A stretch of DNA of 51,682 nt from JAVBLV01 sp031553195 (GTDB lineage Bacteria > Bacteroidota > Bacteroidia > Bacteroidales > P3), in contig JAVBLV010000093.1 in assembly GCA_031553195.1 (NCBI GenBank), positions 1-51,682 of the forward strand. Direction: 5' to 3'. The stretch's first letter is position 1. The number at the start of each line of letters is the position of its first letter. A program made the position numbers and the translations under genes. Under the pieces are notes generated by a model, which made no database searches, was not told the origin of the DNA, and was given only the letters and a program-made list of their open reading frames with translations. This document shows positions 1-7,816 of this stretch, piece after piece.

Positions 1-220
1 TTCTTTTGCCTTGACGCAAAAGAAACAAAAAGTCAAGGCTGACGACAGATATGCTAAAAAATCATTTGTTGCGGCTAAACAAAATAACTCGCCCGTCGAC
101 GCTGTTATTCCAACCCCTAAATAACAAACGCTGTCATGTTATTTTTCGGAAGGAGGCTTCGAACAGAATTTTGTTTTTAACGCCTCCTCTAATGATTTTT
201 CTTAACGCCATCTGTCGTAG
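1..220. repeat. Dispersed structured repeat, copy 1 (cut by window edge)
   Basis: Positions 1-157 match 24485-24640 at about 19 of 20 positions by eye. The unit contains nested inverted repeats. GCCTTGAC pairs with GTCAAGGC within the first 40 bases. CGACAGAT (43-50) pairs with ATCTGTCG (210-217), and GGAGGC (152-157) with GCCTCC (182-187). Copy 1 therefore extends to about 220 as a folded element, while copy 2 stops after GGAGGC. No convincing gene lies in it. It looks like a non-coding interspersed repeat; its mobility is unknown. Confidence 0.7.
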
Positions 221-332
221 GCCGTTATTCCCTTACTTATCCTCTTTTGATCTTTGATATTTTCACTTAAATATTTTAGTTCTCCATCGGAATTTTACAT
301 TGATCCTTTCTTTGACTTATTTTGGCGGGGGC

Positions 333-372
333 AAAAAATAAAAAAAGCTTACAAATATTTGATTTTGTAAGC
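333..372 (-). terminator. Rho-independent terminator after tRNA-Val
   Basis: On the minus strand GCTTACAAA (372-364) and TTTGTAAGC (355-347) form a 9-bp stem followed by a T-rich run (346-333). It lies 40 bases downstream of the tRNA-Val 3' end, so it most likely ends that transcript. Confidence 0.8.
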
Positions 373-411
373 CTTATCTTAAATTTATTGTCTTTTAACT
401 TTGACGTTTCG

Positions 412-486
412 TGGGCCCAATAGGATTCGAACCTATGACCCCCTGCTTGTAAGGCAGGTGCTCTGAACCAGCTGAGCTATGGACCC
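412..486 (-). tRNA. tRNA-Val (anticodon UAC)
   Basis: This is a 75-nt cloverleaf. The acceptor stem GGGTCCA pairs with TGGGCCC (one G-T wobble). The D arm begins GCTCAG, the anticodon stem is CCTGC/GCAGG with loop CTTACAA (anticodon TAC), the T arm is of GGTTCGAATCC type, and the discriminator is A. CCA is not encoded. A promoter lies upstream at 507-537 and a terminator downstream at 333-372, so the gene is a monocistronic unit. Confidence 0.95.
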
Positions 487-506
487 CTTGTTTACTTTTT
501 CGGTTG

Positions 507-537
507 CAAAGGTACAACAATTTTTGAAACCAACAAA
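507..537 (-). promoter_or_regulatory. Promoter of tRNA-Val
   Basis: Minus-strand -7 box TACCTTTG (514-507) and -33 box TTTG (537-534) are separated by 19 nt, the usual Bacteroidota sigma-ABfr arrangement. The -7 box is about 20 nt upstream of the tRNA 5' end. The ISAs1 remnant begins only 18 nt further upstream. Confidence 0.8.
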
Positions 538-554
538 ATTTTAGTAGAAAATCA

Positions 555-1271
555 TAGGACAAACGCACGAAATTTATGTGACCAACTTTTTCAACTAGTC
601 GATATCGTATGCGGCTTTTAGTTTTCGTTTCTTAATGCTTAACTTATCATCCTGTTCTTTTATTATTTGCAGAGCCAATTTCCTCAGGATTGAAAGGTTT
701 TCAGGCGCATTGCCTTTTCTTGCATGGCAATCATCTTCTCTAAAGGTTACATCCAAATGCCAGTGTAGATGATTTTCAATATCCCAATGTCCTCTAACTA
801 GAGCAAACGCATCAAAAGTGCAAATATTTGATTTTGAAATATTTAAAAAATAGTATTTCCCTATTTGAATTTGCAGGCATATCTGATTATCAATCATTTA
901 ATTTATTAAATAATTTTGATGTGTTTGCCCTGATAGCAACCCGACAATATCCATACCATAATCGTTCAAACATTTGCGCAGTAAATCAGGTCCCAATATC
1001 AAAAATACCCGGTTAAAGGTATCATGCGAGGGTATACCGTTGGGTAGGATAAAATTCTATAAACTCTTTCAGAAAAGCCTCATGGCTTTTGGTAAACAAT
1101 GCCATATCTTCATAATCCTCCCCATTACTCAGATAGGTCAATAAACCGATGAATAATATGTCGGATAATTTATGTAAACATTTTTTCTCTATCCGAAAAT
1201 CTGCTATACTTGATAGGTAGGTTTGTAATGATTTCATTATGCAAAGCTACAGATTTCGTGCGTTTGCCCTA
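555..1271 (-). mobile_element. Internally deleted ISAs1-family insertion sequence
   Basis: The ends are 19-bp inverted repeats: TAGGACAAACGCACGAAAT at 555-573, and TAGGGCAAACGCACGAAAT on the minus strand at 1271-1253, with one mismatch. A 9-bp direct duplication AGAAAATCA flanks both sides (546-554 and 1272-1280), in the size range ISAs1 elements generate. The element is 717 bp, whereas complete members are roughly 1.2-1.4 kb; the missing part is the catalytic centre of the transposase. It is therefore non-autonomous, although its ends look usable in trans. Confidence 0.88.
595..1237 (-). pseudogene. ISAs1-family transposase remnant
   Basis: The N-terminal 60 residues (MKSLQTYLSSIADFR at 1237) match the domain that precedes ISAs1 DDE transposases. 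Near 1045 the reading frame shifts by one base, and the other frame continues with the family signature NGIPSHDTFNRVF (about 1043-1005). The frame continues to about 900, then joins a C-terminal piece containing RGHWDIENHLHWHLDVTFRE, which ends at 595. Roughly half the protein, including the first catalytic aspartates, is missing. The result is a frameshift plus a large internal deletion, so the gene is dead. Confidence 0.88.
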
Positions 1272-1337
1272 AGAAAATCATGACTTTGTATTAGAGTGGA
1301 ATTTATTTCTTAGTGTTTGTAAATTGAATCAATGAGA

Positions 1338-1739
1338 TTATGTTGGAATATGATCCAGCTTTTCAACAAAAATATTCACCAGATTCTGTAAAGGCTTTTT
1401 TGCAACAATTGCTATCATAGCATTGATTTCAGCATCCAAAGAAAGTTTTACATTTGTCTCCGATTCGGATTCTTGTTCAAATTCCCAAACCATAATAAAA
1501 GGAAATGGAGATGAGGCATCGGATTCCTGCCCTATAACAATTGAAGTAAACGGGATTTTTTCTTTTATCTCTATCCCTAAGTGAAAAAGCCCCTTAACGG
1601 AAAAAGAACAAGACTGCTCCGTACACTTCCAATTTTCGACCTTGTCAGGCAAAAGATGACTGAAATTATTGAAATCCGAAAGATAATTATAAATATTTTC
1701 TACGGAATTTTTAACGTTTTTAGAGCTTTCTATCCTCAT
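1338..1739 (-). CDS. SRPBCC-fold (START/polyketide cyclase-like) protein
   Basis: A protein of about 133 residues from the ATG at 1739 (MRIESSKNVKN). It opens with a beta strand and the NSVENIYNYLSDFNNFSHLLPD helix region typical of SRPBCC proteins, followed by alternating strands and a long C-terminal helix (LQNLVNIFVEKLDHI). Such proteins bind hydrophobic ligands in a deep cavity; the ligand cannot be read here. An upstream in-frame ATG at 1784 would add 15 residues that look like spacer sequence, so I prefer 1739. It lies 61 bases downstream of pyrE on the same strand, so it may be co-transcribed. Fold call is fairly safe; function unknown. Confidence 0.75.
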   Translation of the reverse strand: MRIESSKNVKNSVENIYNYLSDFNNFSHLLPDKVENWKCTEQSCSFSVKGLFHLGIEIKEKIPFTSIVIGQESDASSPFPFIMVWEFEQESESETNVKLSLDAEINAMIAIVAKKPLQNLVNIFVEKLDHIPT

Positions 1740-1800
1740 ATATTTAAAAAATAAAAGAAGACGTTTTATATGCCCTCCTTTCAATAGACAATTTTTGAAA

Positions 1801-2454
1801 CTATATCATTCTATCTTCCGACCATTTTTCGGGATTCAGTTTCCACATTCGTAGCGATTCCAAATCTTTTTCCTGAATAAAATCTTCTTCCACCGCTTTT
1901 TCAATTAACTTATTGTAATTTGTTAAAGTAACCAAGCGGACATCTTCATTTTTAAAATTTTCATTAGCAACATCCAAATTATATGTGAAGATAGCGGCCA
2001 TTCCTTTTACCGTACACTTTGCTTCGCGCAAAGCTCGAACCGCAATCAAACTGCTTTTTCCGGTAGAAACGAGATCTTCAACAACAACAACCGATTGCCC
2101 GTCTTTGATCTCCCCTTCGATCTGATTAGTTAGTCCATGTTTTTTTTCTTCAGCTCTGACGTATACAAAAGGTTTCCCCAATTCTTGGGCTACCAAAACG
2201 CCTTGAGCGATTCCCCCTGTTGCGACTCCTGCAATAACGTCGATATCTCCGAACGCATCGTTGATAACTTTCACAAATTGCTGACGGATAAACGTTCTTA
2301 TATTCGGATAAGATAAAGTGATACGATTATCGCAATAAATCGGGGACTTTCTTCCCGACGCCCATGTAAAAGGATTCTCATTATTCAATTTTATTGCTTT
2401 AATTTGCAATAAAAATTTTGCTGTCTCTAAAGCTATTTCATCAAAAATTTCCAT
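1801..2454 (-). CDS. pyrE: Orotate phosphoribosyltransferase
   Basis: PyrE joins orotate to PRPP, giving OMP, the fifth step of pyrimidine synthesis, in the cytoplasm. At 217 residues it has normal length. Visible motifs are the N-terminal NPFTWASGRKSPIYCDNR block that contacts orotate, and the PRPP-binding signature VVVVEDLVSTGKSSL near residues 121-135. The start at 2454 matches the family N terminus (a short helix before KFLLQIKAIKL). A -7 box (2467-2460) lies directly against the start codon, so the message may be nearly leaderless. The Nudix gene starts on the opposite strand two bases away. Confidence 0.95.
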   Translation of the reverse strand: MEIFDEIALETAKFLLQIKAIKLNNENPFTWASGRKSPIYCDNRITLSYPNIRTFIRQQFVKVINDAFGDIDVIAGVATGGIAQGVLVAQELGKPFVYVRAEEKKHGLTNQIEGEIKDGQSVVVVEDLVSTGKSSLIAVRALREAKCTVKGMAAIFTYNLDVANENFKNEDVRLVTLTNYNKLIEKAVEEDFIQEKDLESLRMWKLNPEKWSEDRMI

Positions 2455-2456
2455 GC

Positions 2457-3095
2457 ATGCAAAAGTACGTATTTTTTTTCAATAATCATTTTATTTGCTT
2501 TACTCCGTCGTTGTTCGACAAATATAGTCAAGACAATCGATGCGAGAAAGTTATTTATCCTGAATTGGTAAATAATGATACATTCAACAGCTTCTTTTCA
2601 GTTTTGAACCGGCAAAATTGGATTGTCGTATATGGATCTGAATTTAAAAAAATACTTAAATATTTTCTTAAAAATATAGAAATCGTAAGGGCAGGAGGTG
2701 GAGTTGTTGTAAATCAGATGGATATGATTTTATTTATTTACCGTAATCATAAATGGGATTTGCCGAAAGGGAAGGCGGAACAAGGCGAAAATATACGAGA
2801 AACATCTTTACGCGAAGTAAAAGAAGAGTGCGGACTTCAAAGGATTGAAATTAATAAATATATTTGTAGAACCTATCATATTTATCAATATGAAAATAAA
2901 TTTATTTTGAAGAAAACCTATTGGTTTGAGATGAGTTCAAAAATAGCACAGGAATTAAAACCGCAAGAAGAGGAAGGAATTACAAAAGTTGAGTGGATGA
3001 ACCGGGAGCAAATAAACTCTAAAGTATATGAAAATACATATGAAAACATCCGGCATCTTATCGACACATATTTTGACAAAACAAAAAAAGCCTGA
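2457..3095 (+). CDS. Nudix hydrolase
   Basis: A 212-residue protein from the ATG at 2457. The Nudix box GX5EX7REUXEEXGU is complete as GKAEQGENIRETSLREVKEECGL at about residues 105-127; it binds Mg2+ and catalyses cleavage of nucleoside-diphosphate-X substrates. The N terminus (KYVFFFNNHFICFT) resembles the extra beta domain of Bacteroidota Nudix proteins, which favours 2457 over the upstream in-frame ATG at 2418, since 2418 lies inside pyrE. The substrate cannot be told from sequence. The gene ends in a bidirectional terminator shared with tRNA-His. Confidence 0.88.
   Translation: MQKYVFFFNNHFICFTPSLFDKYSQDNRCEKVIYPELVNNDTFNSFFSVLNRQNWIVVYGSEFKKILKYFLKNIEIVRAGGGVVVNQMDMILFIYRNHKWDLPKGKAEQGENIRETSLREVKEECGLQRIEINKYICRTYHIYQYENKFILKKTYWFEMSSKIAQELKPQEEEGITKVEWMNREQINSKVYENTYENIRHLIDTYFDKTKKA
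2460..2467 (-). promoter_or_regulatory. -7 box of pyrE
   Basis: Minus-strand TACTTTTG fits TAnnTTTG. The expected transcription start (6-7 nt downstream) falls on the pyrE ATG at 2454. No clear -33 TTTG is present at 19 nt. The box lies inside the first codons of the divergent Nudix gene. Confidence 0.5.
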
Positions 3096-3116
3096 AATTC
3101 AAACTTCAGACTTTTT
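3085..3116. terminator. Bidirectional terminator between Nudix gene and tRNA-His
   Basis: AAAAAG-CTGAA (3085-3096) pairs with TTCAG-CTTTTT (3105-3116) with one internal mismatch, leaving a T-run in either direction. It contains the Nudix stop codon and lies just 3' of tRNA-His. Confidence 0.75.
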
Positions 3117-3118
3117 AG

Positions 3119-3193
3119 GGTGGAAGACGGGATTCGAACCCGCGACCTTCGGAACCACAATCCGGCACTCTAACCAACTGAGCTACATCCACC
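3119..3193 (-). tRNA. tRNA-His (anticodon GUG)
   Basis: This is a cloverleaf with the anticodon loop TTGTGGT (GTG). The extra 5' G(-1) opposite discriminator C73 is present, as required by histidyl-tRNA synthetase. The acceptor GTGGATG pairs with CTTCCAC with a mismatch, and the T arm is GCGGGTTCGAATCCCGT. CCA is not encoded. Confidence 0.93.
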
Positions 3194-3207
3194 ATATTTT
3201 GGGTTTG

Positions 3208-3238
3208 CAAAGATAGTCCTTTTTAGAATCCAAACAAA
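3208..3238 (-). promoter_or_regulatory. Promoter of tRNA-His
   Basis: Minus-strand -7 TATCTTTG (3215-3208) and -33 TTTG (3238-3235) are 19 nt apart, the same spacing as at tRNA-Val. The -7 box ends about 14 nt before the tRNA 5' end. Confidence 0.85.
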
Positions 3239-3554
3239 ATTTATTTTTAAATTTAGCTTTCCTGAATCCCATTCAATTTTAGAAAAAGTTTCTCATATCC
3301 ATCGTTTTGTAAAACAAAATTCTTTTGAAAACCAATTCTATTTAGAGCTCTGAAATAACAAAAATTGTTTCGTTAACAAAAACCGAACATCAGCAAAAAT
3401 AACCAAAATGTCAAAGAACTTATTCTATTCGGTACTAAAGCCGCCGCTTAAGTTGTAACGGACTATTGATATATGCGTAGAATATTAAAAATCAATCCAA
3501 ATAATAATCGAAGAGATTGATTTTTTACTCTCAATAGATTCATTCAGGGTTTGA
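3239..3554. other. Intergenic region between tRNA-His promoter and clpB end
   Basis: It contains the clpB terminator-like hairpin (3487-3526). I see no open reading frame, RNA or repeat in the rest. Confidence 0.6.
3487..3526 (-). terminator. Terminator-like hairpin after clpB
   Basis: AAAAATCAATC (3487-3497) and GATTGATTTTTT (3515-3526) form an 11-bp A/T-flanked stem. On the minus strand it is followed by TTTTTAATATT, 30 bases after the clpB stop. Confidence 0.6.
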
Positions 3555-6155
3555 TTACTGTTCAGATTCGTTGAAGAATACATACTCCCCGTCAAATACG
3601 TCTATCTTTATTTTGTCGTGTGGATTAATTTCTTCCGATAGAATTTTTTTCGACAATTCGTTTAAAATTTCTTTTTGAATCAGTCGTTTTATGGGTCTTG
3701 CTCCCATCTGGGGATCATAACCGGTTTCGGCCATGTAAGAAATTACTTCTTCGCTGGGAATTATTGTAATATCATTTTTCTGCAACATTTTTTGAATGGA
3801 TACAAATTGTATTCGGACAATTTCTTTTACTTCCCTTATTGTAAGTGGTTTAAACATGATGATTTCATCAATCCGATTTAAAAATTCCGGACGGATATTC
3901 TGTTTCAATAAAACAAATACCTCCTGTTTTGTTTTCTCGATAAGTTCTTGAGCATTTTTATTGTTGATGTTACTTAATCGTTCCTGGATAATATGGGAAC
4001 CCATATTTGAAGTCATGATAATAATTGTATTTTTAAAATCTGCCACGCGACCTTTATTGTCAGTCAATCGCCCGTCTTCCAATACTTGTAATAAAATGTT
4101 GAAAACATCAGGATGCGCTTTTTCAATTTCGTCGAAAAGCACAATGCTATAAGGTTTTCTTCTTACTGCTTCGGTTAGTTGCCCGCTTTCGTCATAACCC
4201 ACGTAACCCGGAGGCGCGCCGATTAAACGCGAGACCGTATGCTGTTCTTGGTATTCAGACATATCAATCCTAACCATCATGCCTTCATCGTCAAAGAGGG
4301 TTTCAGCCAATGCCTTGGCCAATTCGGTTTTTCCAACGCCCGTGGTGCCCAAAAAAATAAAAGAACCTATCGGACGTTTGGGATCTCCCAATCCGGTACG
4401 GTTGCGCCGGATAGAATTGGCGATGGCTTCAATAGCTTCGTCTTGCCCGATGACGCGCTTATGCAGTTCGTTTTCTAATCCTAATAATTTTTCTTTCTCG
4501 CTTTGGAGCATACGATTTACAGGAATACCCGTCCATCGCGAAACTACGCCTGCTATTTGTTCGGCGTCCACTTCTTCGTTAATCATGGCTGAATGAGCCT
4601 GTAATTCCTGCAGTTGAATCTTATATAAATCGACGGCGCGTTCGGATTCTTTTATTTTTCCGTATCGCAATTCCGCTACTTTCCCATAGTCTCCCTGGCG
4701 TTCGGCTTGTTCGGCCTCGAATTTATAATTTTCAATATTTTTAACTTCGGCTTGAATTTTTTCCACCAATTCTTTTTCTGCCTGCCATTTACTTTTTAAT
4801 CCATTTCGCTGTTCGCTCAAATTTGCAATTTCTTCATTTAGGAATTTTAATTTTACATCGTCGTTTTCGCGTTTAATAGCTTCTCTTTCAATTTCCAATT
4901 GACGAATTTTGCGTTCTATTTCATCCAGTTCTTCCGGAACGGAATTAATCTCTAAACGCAACTTGGCCGAAGCCTCGTCAATCAAGTCAATGGCTTTATC
5001 CGGCAAAAATCTGTCGGTAATGTACCGGTGCGATAATTCTGCCGCCGCAATAATGGCCTCGTCTTTAATCCGCACTTGGTGATGAACTTCATAGCGTTCC
5101 TTTAATCCGCGCAAAATAGAAATGGTGTCGGCCACATCGGGTTCGTCAACCAATACGGTTTGGAAACGACGTTCGAGCGCTTTATCCTTTTCAAAATACT
5201 TTTGATATTCCTTTAACGTCGTAGCTCCTATAGCGCGCAATTCGCCGCGAGACAAAGCCGGTTTCAAAATATTAGCGGCATCCATAGCGCCCTCTCCTCC
5301 TCCTGCGCCGACTAAAATATGGATTTCATCGATAAATAATATAATTTGCCCATCCGATTCGTTGACTTCGCGGATAACGCCTTTCAAACGTTCTTCGAAC
5401 TCCCCTTTATATTTTGCTCCGGCAATAAGAGCGCCCATATCCAGAGAATAAATAATTTTATCCTTTAAATTTTCAGGAACGTCTCCGGAAATGATCCGAT
5501 GCGCCAAACCTTCGGCAATGGCTGTTTTCCCAACGCCGGGTTCGCCTATCAGAATAGGATTGTTTTTTGTTCTTCTCGACAAAATCTGAAGCACCCTTCG
5601 TATTTCTTCGTCCCGTCCGATTACAGGATCCAACTTGCCTTTAGCGGCTAAATCATTTAAATTATTAGCGTATTTATTCAATGTATTATAAGTATCCTCC
5701 GCCGATGCCGAATTGACTTTAGAGCCCTTACGAAGTTCCTGCATAGCCATTTTTAATTCTTTCTCTGCTACGCCGGCATCTTTCAGTACTCGCGAAGCCT
5801 CGTCGTTGCCTGCCAAAACGCCTAATAGCAAATGTTCCACCGAAACAAATTCGTCGCCCATCGATTTGGCAATATCCGACGCCTTCATTAGAGCGGTATT
5901 GGCAGATGAGGATAAGTATTGAGATCCTCCGGCAACCTTAGGAAAGGACTGAATAATTTTATCAAAGGTAGCGCTTAGAACGGGAATATTTACGCCTAAT
6001 TTTTTCAATAAAAACGGAATGGCATTTTCGTCCACAGTGAGTATTCCTTTTATGATGTGCACATTTTCTATTGACTGATTCTGAAATGAAACGGCAATTT
6101 CCATTGCTTTTTGAACGGCTTCCTGAGCTCTGATGGTAAAATTGTTAAAATTCAT
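3555..6155 (-). CDS. clpB: ATP-dependent protein disaggregase ClpB
   Basis: An 866-residue AAA+ chaperone that, with DnaK, extracts polypeptides from heat-induced aggregates. It opens with the Clp N domain (MNFNNFTIRAQEAVQKAMEIA). The first AAA+ module has Walker A GEPGVGKTAIAEG and LFIDEIHILVGAG. A coiled-coil M domain (about residues 400-520, long E/K/Q-rich helices) separates this from ClpB, rather than ClpA, relatives. The second module has GTTGVGKTELAKAL and LFDEIEKAHPDVFNILLQ. The ATG at 6155 is chosen because it matches the family start and is preceded by GGAGG (6170-6166). A -7 box TATATTTG lies at 6232-6225. Alone on its strand with a terminator, so probably monocistronic and heat-induced, though no CIRCE element is visible. 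Confidence 0.96.
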   Translation of the reverse strand: MNFNNFTIRAQEAVQKAMEIAVSFQNQSIENVHIIKGILTVDENAIPFLLKKLGVNIPVLSATFDKIIQSFPKVAGGSQYLSSSANTALMKASDIAKSMGDEFVSVEHLLLGVLAGNDEASRVLKDAGVAEKELKMAMQELRKGSKVNSASAEDTYNTLNKYANNLNDLAAKGKLDPVIGRDEEIRRVLQILSRRTKNNPILIGEPGVGKTAIAEGLAHRIISGDVPENLKDKIIYSLDMGALIAGAKYKGEFEERLKGVIREVNESDGQIILFIDEIHILVGAGGGEGAMDAANILKPALSRGELRAIGATTLKEYQKYFEKDKALERRFQTVLVDEPDVADTISILRGLKERYEVHHQVRIKDEAIIAAAELSHRYITDRFLPDKAIDLIDEASAKLRLEINSVPEELDEIERKIRQLEIEREAIKRENDDVKLKFLNEEIANLSEQRNGLKSKWQAEKELVEKIQAEVKNIENYKFEAEQAERQGDYGKVAELRYGKIKESERAVDLYKIQLQELQAHSAMINEEVDAEQIAGVVSRWTGIPVNRMLQSEKEKLLGLENELHKRVIGQDEAIEAIANSIRRNRTGLGDPKRPIGSFIFLGTTGVGKTELAKALAETLFDDEGMMVRIDMSEYQEQHTVSRLIGAPPGYVGYDESGQLTEAVRRKPYSIVLFDEIEKAHPDVFNILLQVLEDGRLTDNKGRVADFKNTIIIMTSNMGSHIIQERLSNINNKNAQELIEKTKQEVFVLLKQNIRPEFLNRIDEIIMFKPLTIREVKEIVRIQFVSIQKMLQKNDITIIPSEEVISYMAETGYDPQMGARPIKRLIQKEILNELSKKILSEEINPHDKIKIDVFDGEYVFFNESEQ

Positions 6156-6224
6156 AATGTATTTCCTCCGCTTATTTTCTATCAATTTGTACGCCAAAAA
6201 GTTCTTTTAAATCTTTCTTGAAAA

Positions 6225-6232
6225 CAAATATA
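6225..6232 (-). promoter_or_regulatory. -7 box candidate for clpB
   Basis: Minus-strand TATATTTG, fitting TAnnTTTG, about 70 nt upstream of the ATG. No TTTG is seen at the expected -33 distance. Confidence 0.45.
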
Positions 6233-6421
6233 AATATTTAATATTTTGAAGATATGATGGTTTCAATAATATTGCCACTATTTGTAACGCTTCAACAAAT
6301 AAAAAGCTAGACAAAGACTGTCATTTTGGCAATTCAGAGAAACCTATTATTGAAAAAATGGCAGCAAAATAACATTCAAAATTGTCCTTTTGAAAATGAA
6401 GTTTCTTATTTTATTTATTTC

Positions 6422-6443
6422 ACGCCTATTGAAAAATAGGCGT
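6422..6443. other. Nine-bp hairpin with GAAA tetraloop
   Basis: ACGCCTATT (6422-6430), loop GAAA, AATAGGCGT (6435-6443). The stem is perfect and the loop is GNRA on the plus strand. There is no T-run, so it is not a typical terminator, and no neighbouring gene explains it. Confidence 0.5.
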
Positions 6444-6620
6444 AATAGTTCGAAATAGTTATTAAGTGGAGATTTTGTAACTTTTTTACCTGTTGAATAG
6501 AATTGTATGCAACAAATTTTAGCAATACATATAAATAATTCTTAGCTCAAAACGGTTGAACTTTTAAATAATTCATGGAAATTTTAGCGAATGACGCATC
6601 TTTAATTTCTTTAAATAACC

Positions 6621-6677
6621 TATCTTTGCATACTTGGAGGAATGTTTATCTTTTTGTTTCTCTATTTTATCTTTTGA
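6621..6677 (+). promoter_or_regulatory. Candidate rnf promoter and short Phe-rich upstream ORF
   Basis: The -7 box TATCTTTG (6621-6628) fits consensus; no exact TTTG lies 19 nt upstream. Downstream, GGAGG (6636-6640) precedes an 11-codon ORF (6642-6677) encoding MFIFLFLYFIF and a stop; five of the 11 residues are Phe. The GGAGG-to-ATG spacing is only one base, which argues against efficient initiation. It could be the start of a long rnf leader or the remnant of a lost gene. Confidence 0.35.
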
Positions 6678-6880
6678 GCAGACCTATTTAATTGAGAGTT
6701 GAAAGTTGAGAACTCAGCGAAGCAGTCTCATGAGCTGAAGGCGAATAATTGAAAATATTTGACCTTATTGAATTATCGAATCATTGAATATCTCGCTATT
6801 TCGTTATTTGTTATTCGCCACTCAGGATAGATATTCTTCGTTTTTCATTTTTTTGAGTTTTGACAATCATCGTACATATT

Positions 6881-6895
6881 AATCAAACTTTGATT
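6881..6895. promoter_or_regulatory. Perfect palindrome just before rnfB
   Basis: AATCAAACTTTGATT is a 7-bp inverted repeat around a central C and ends one base before the rnfB ATG. It could be an operator or a hairpin over the ribosome-binding region. No Shine-Dalgarno sequence is seen otherwise. Confidence 0.4.
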
Positions 6896-6896
6896 T

Positions 6897-7751
6897 ATGT
6901 TTACATCCATTCTTTATGCAGTTATTGTTTTGTGTGTTATTGGAATTTTAGCCGCTTCCATTCTTTATTTCGTAGCTCAAAAATTCAAGGTTATAGAAGA
7001 TCCTCTTATTGACGAAATCGCCGAACTTTTACCCGGTGCTAATTGCGGAGGTTGCGGATATGCCGGTTGTCGCGGATTGGCCGAGGCGATAACGAAGGCG
7101 GGAAATATGGACGGCTTGAGATGTCCCGCAGGAGGAGATTCCACAACAAGTAAAATAGCTGCTTTATTGGGCGTAGATTCCGTGGCGTCCGCCAAGCAAA
7201 TTGCCATTGTTCGGTGTGCAGGTTCCCCTAACAATTCATCAACAAAAGTCCGGTACGAAGGTTATGCCGACTGTCGTTTAGCGCATGACTCTTTTGCAGG
7301 AGAGGGCGGTTGCCCTTTCGGATGCCTTGGATTGGGAAATTGCGTAAAAGTTTGCTCTTTCGACGCCATACAAATTAATCCTGAAACAAATTTGCCGGTT
7401 GTTAACGAAGGAAAATGCACTTCTTGCGGAGCTTGCGTAAAAACATGTCCGAGAAATATTATCGAAATCCGGGACGCCGGCGTAAAAAATCGCAAGGTAT
7501 TTGTTTCTTGCGTAAATAAAGAAAAAGGCGCAGAAGCAAAAAAGAATTGCAATGTTGCATGTATTGCATGTCTCAAATGCCAAAAAATATGTCCGTTCGA
7601 AGCCATTACAATAGAAAATAATCTGGCTTATATCGATTTCAAGAAATGTAAACTCTGTCGCAAATGCGTGACGGAATGCCCTACACATGCGATAATAGAA
7701 ACGAACTTCCCTTTGAAGAAGTCGGTTGAATCACTTTCCGAAGAATCTTGA
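6897..7751 (+). CDS. rnfB: Rnf complex subunit RnfB (ferredoxin-type electron entry subunit)
   Basis: 284 residues. An N-terminal membrane helix (about residues 4-27) anchors it. The Fe-S domain with LPGANCGGCGYAGCRG and a downstream RCPAGG cysteine binds one [4Fe-4S] cluster. Then follow several ferredoxin-type CxxCxxCxxxCP motifs (CTSCGACVKTCP, CIACLKCQKICP, CKLCRKCVTECP) plus a variant CPFGCLGLGNCVKVC. RnfB takes electrons from reduced ferredoxin and passes them into the membrane complex that reduces NAD+ while pumping Na+ or H+. First gene of rnfB-C-D-G-E, all on the plus strand. The ATG has no Shine-Dalgarno sequence but lies at the normal family N terminus. Confidence 0.95.
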   Translation: MFTSILYAVIVLCVIGILAASILYFVAQKFKVIEDPLIDEIAELLPGANCGGCGYAGCRGLAEAITKAGNMDGLRCPAGGDSTTSKIAALLGVDSVASAKQIAIVRCAGSPNNSSTKVRYEGYADCRLAHDSFAGEGGCPFGCLGLGNCVKVCSFDAIQINPETNLPVVNEGKCTSCGACVKTCPRNIIEIRDAGVKNRKVFVSCVNKEKGAEAKKNCNVACIACLKCQKICPFEAITIENNLAYIDFKKCKLCRKCVTECPTHAIIETNFPLKKSVESLSEES

Positions 7752-7816
7752 AACCGGATTATTGAATTGAAAAGTGTTAAACGTTCAAACGTTATAAACG
7801 CAAATACAAAATACAA

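Larger units (their letters stand above)
6233..6896. other. Long intergenic region between clpB and rnfB
   Basis: It holds a GNRA-type hairpin (6422-6443), a promoter-like -7 box with a short ORF (6621-6677), and a 15-bp palindrome abutting rnfB (6881-6895). Around 6548-6582 the sequence resembles the right arm of the palindromic intergenic repeat family, suggesting a decayed copy. No gene of normal size is present. Confidence 0.5.

Noticed and set aside
828..1016. Plus-strand ORF inside the ISAs1 remnant
   Set aside because: It is antisense to the recognisable transposase pieces.
7262..7688. Antisense ORFs opposite rnfB, clpB, rnfD and other long genes
   Set aside because: Shadow frames of well-supported genes, without motifs of their own.
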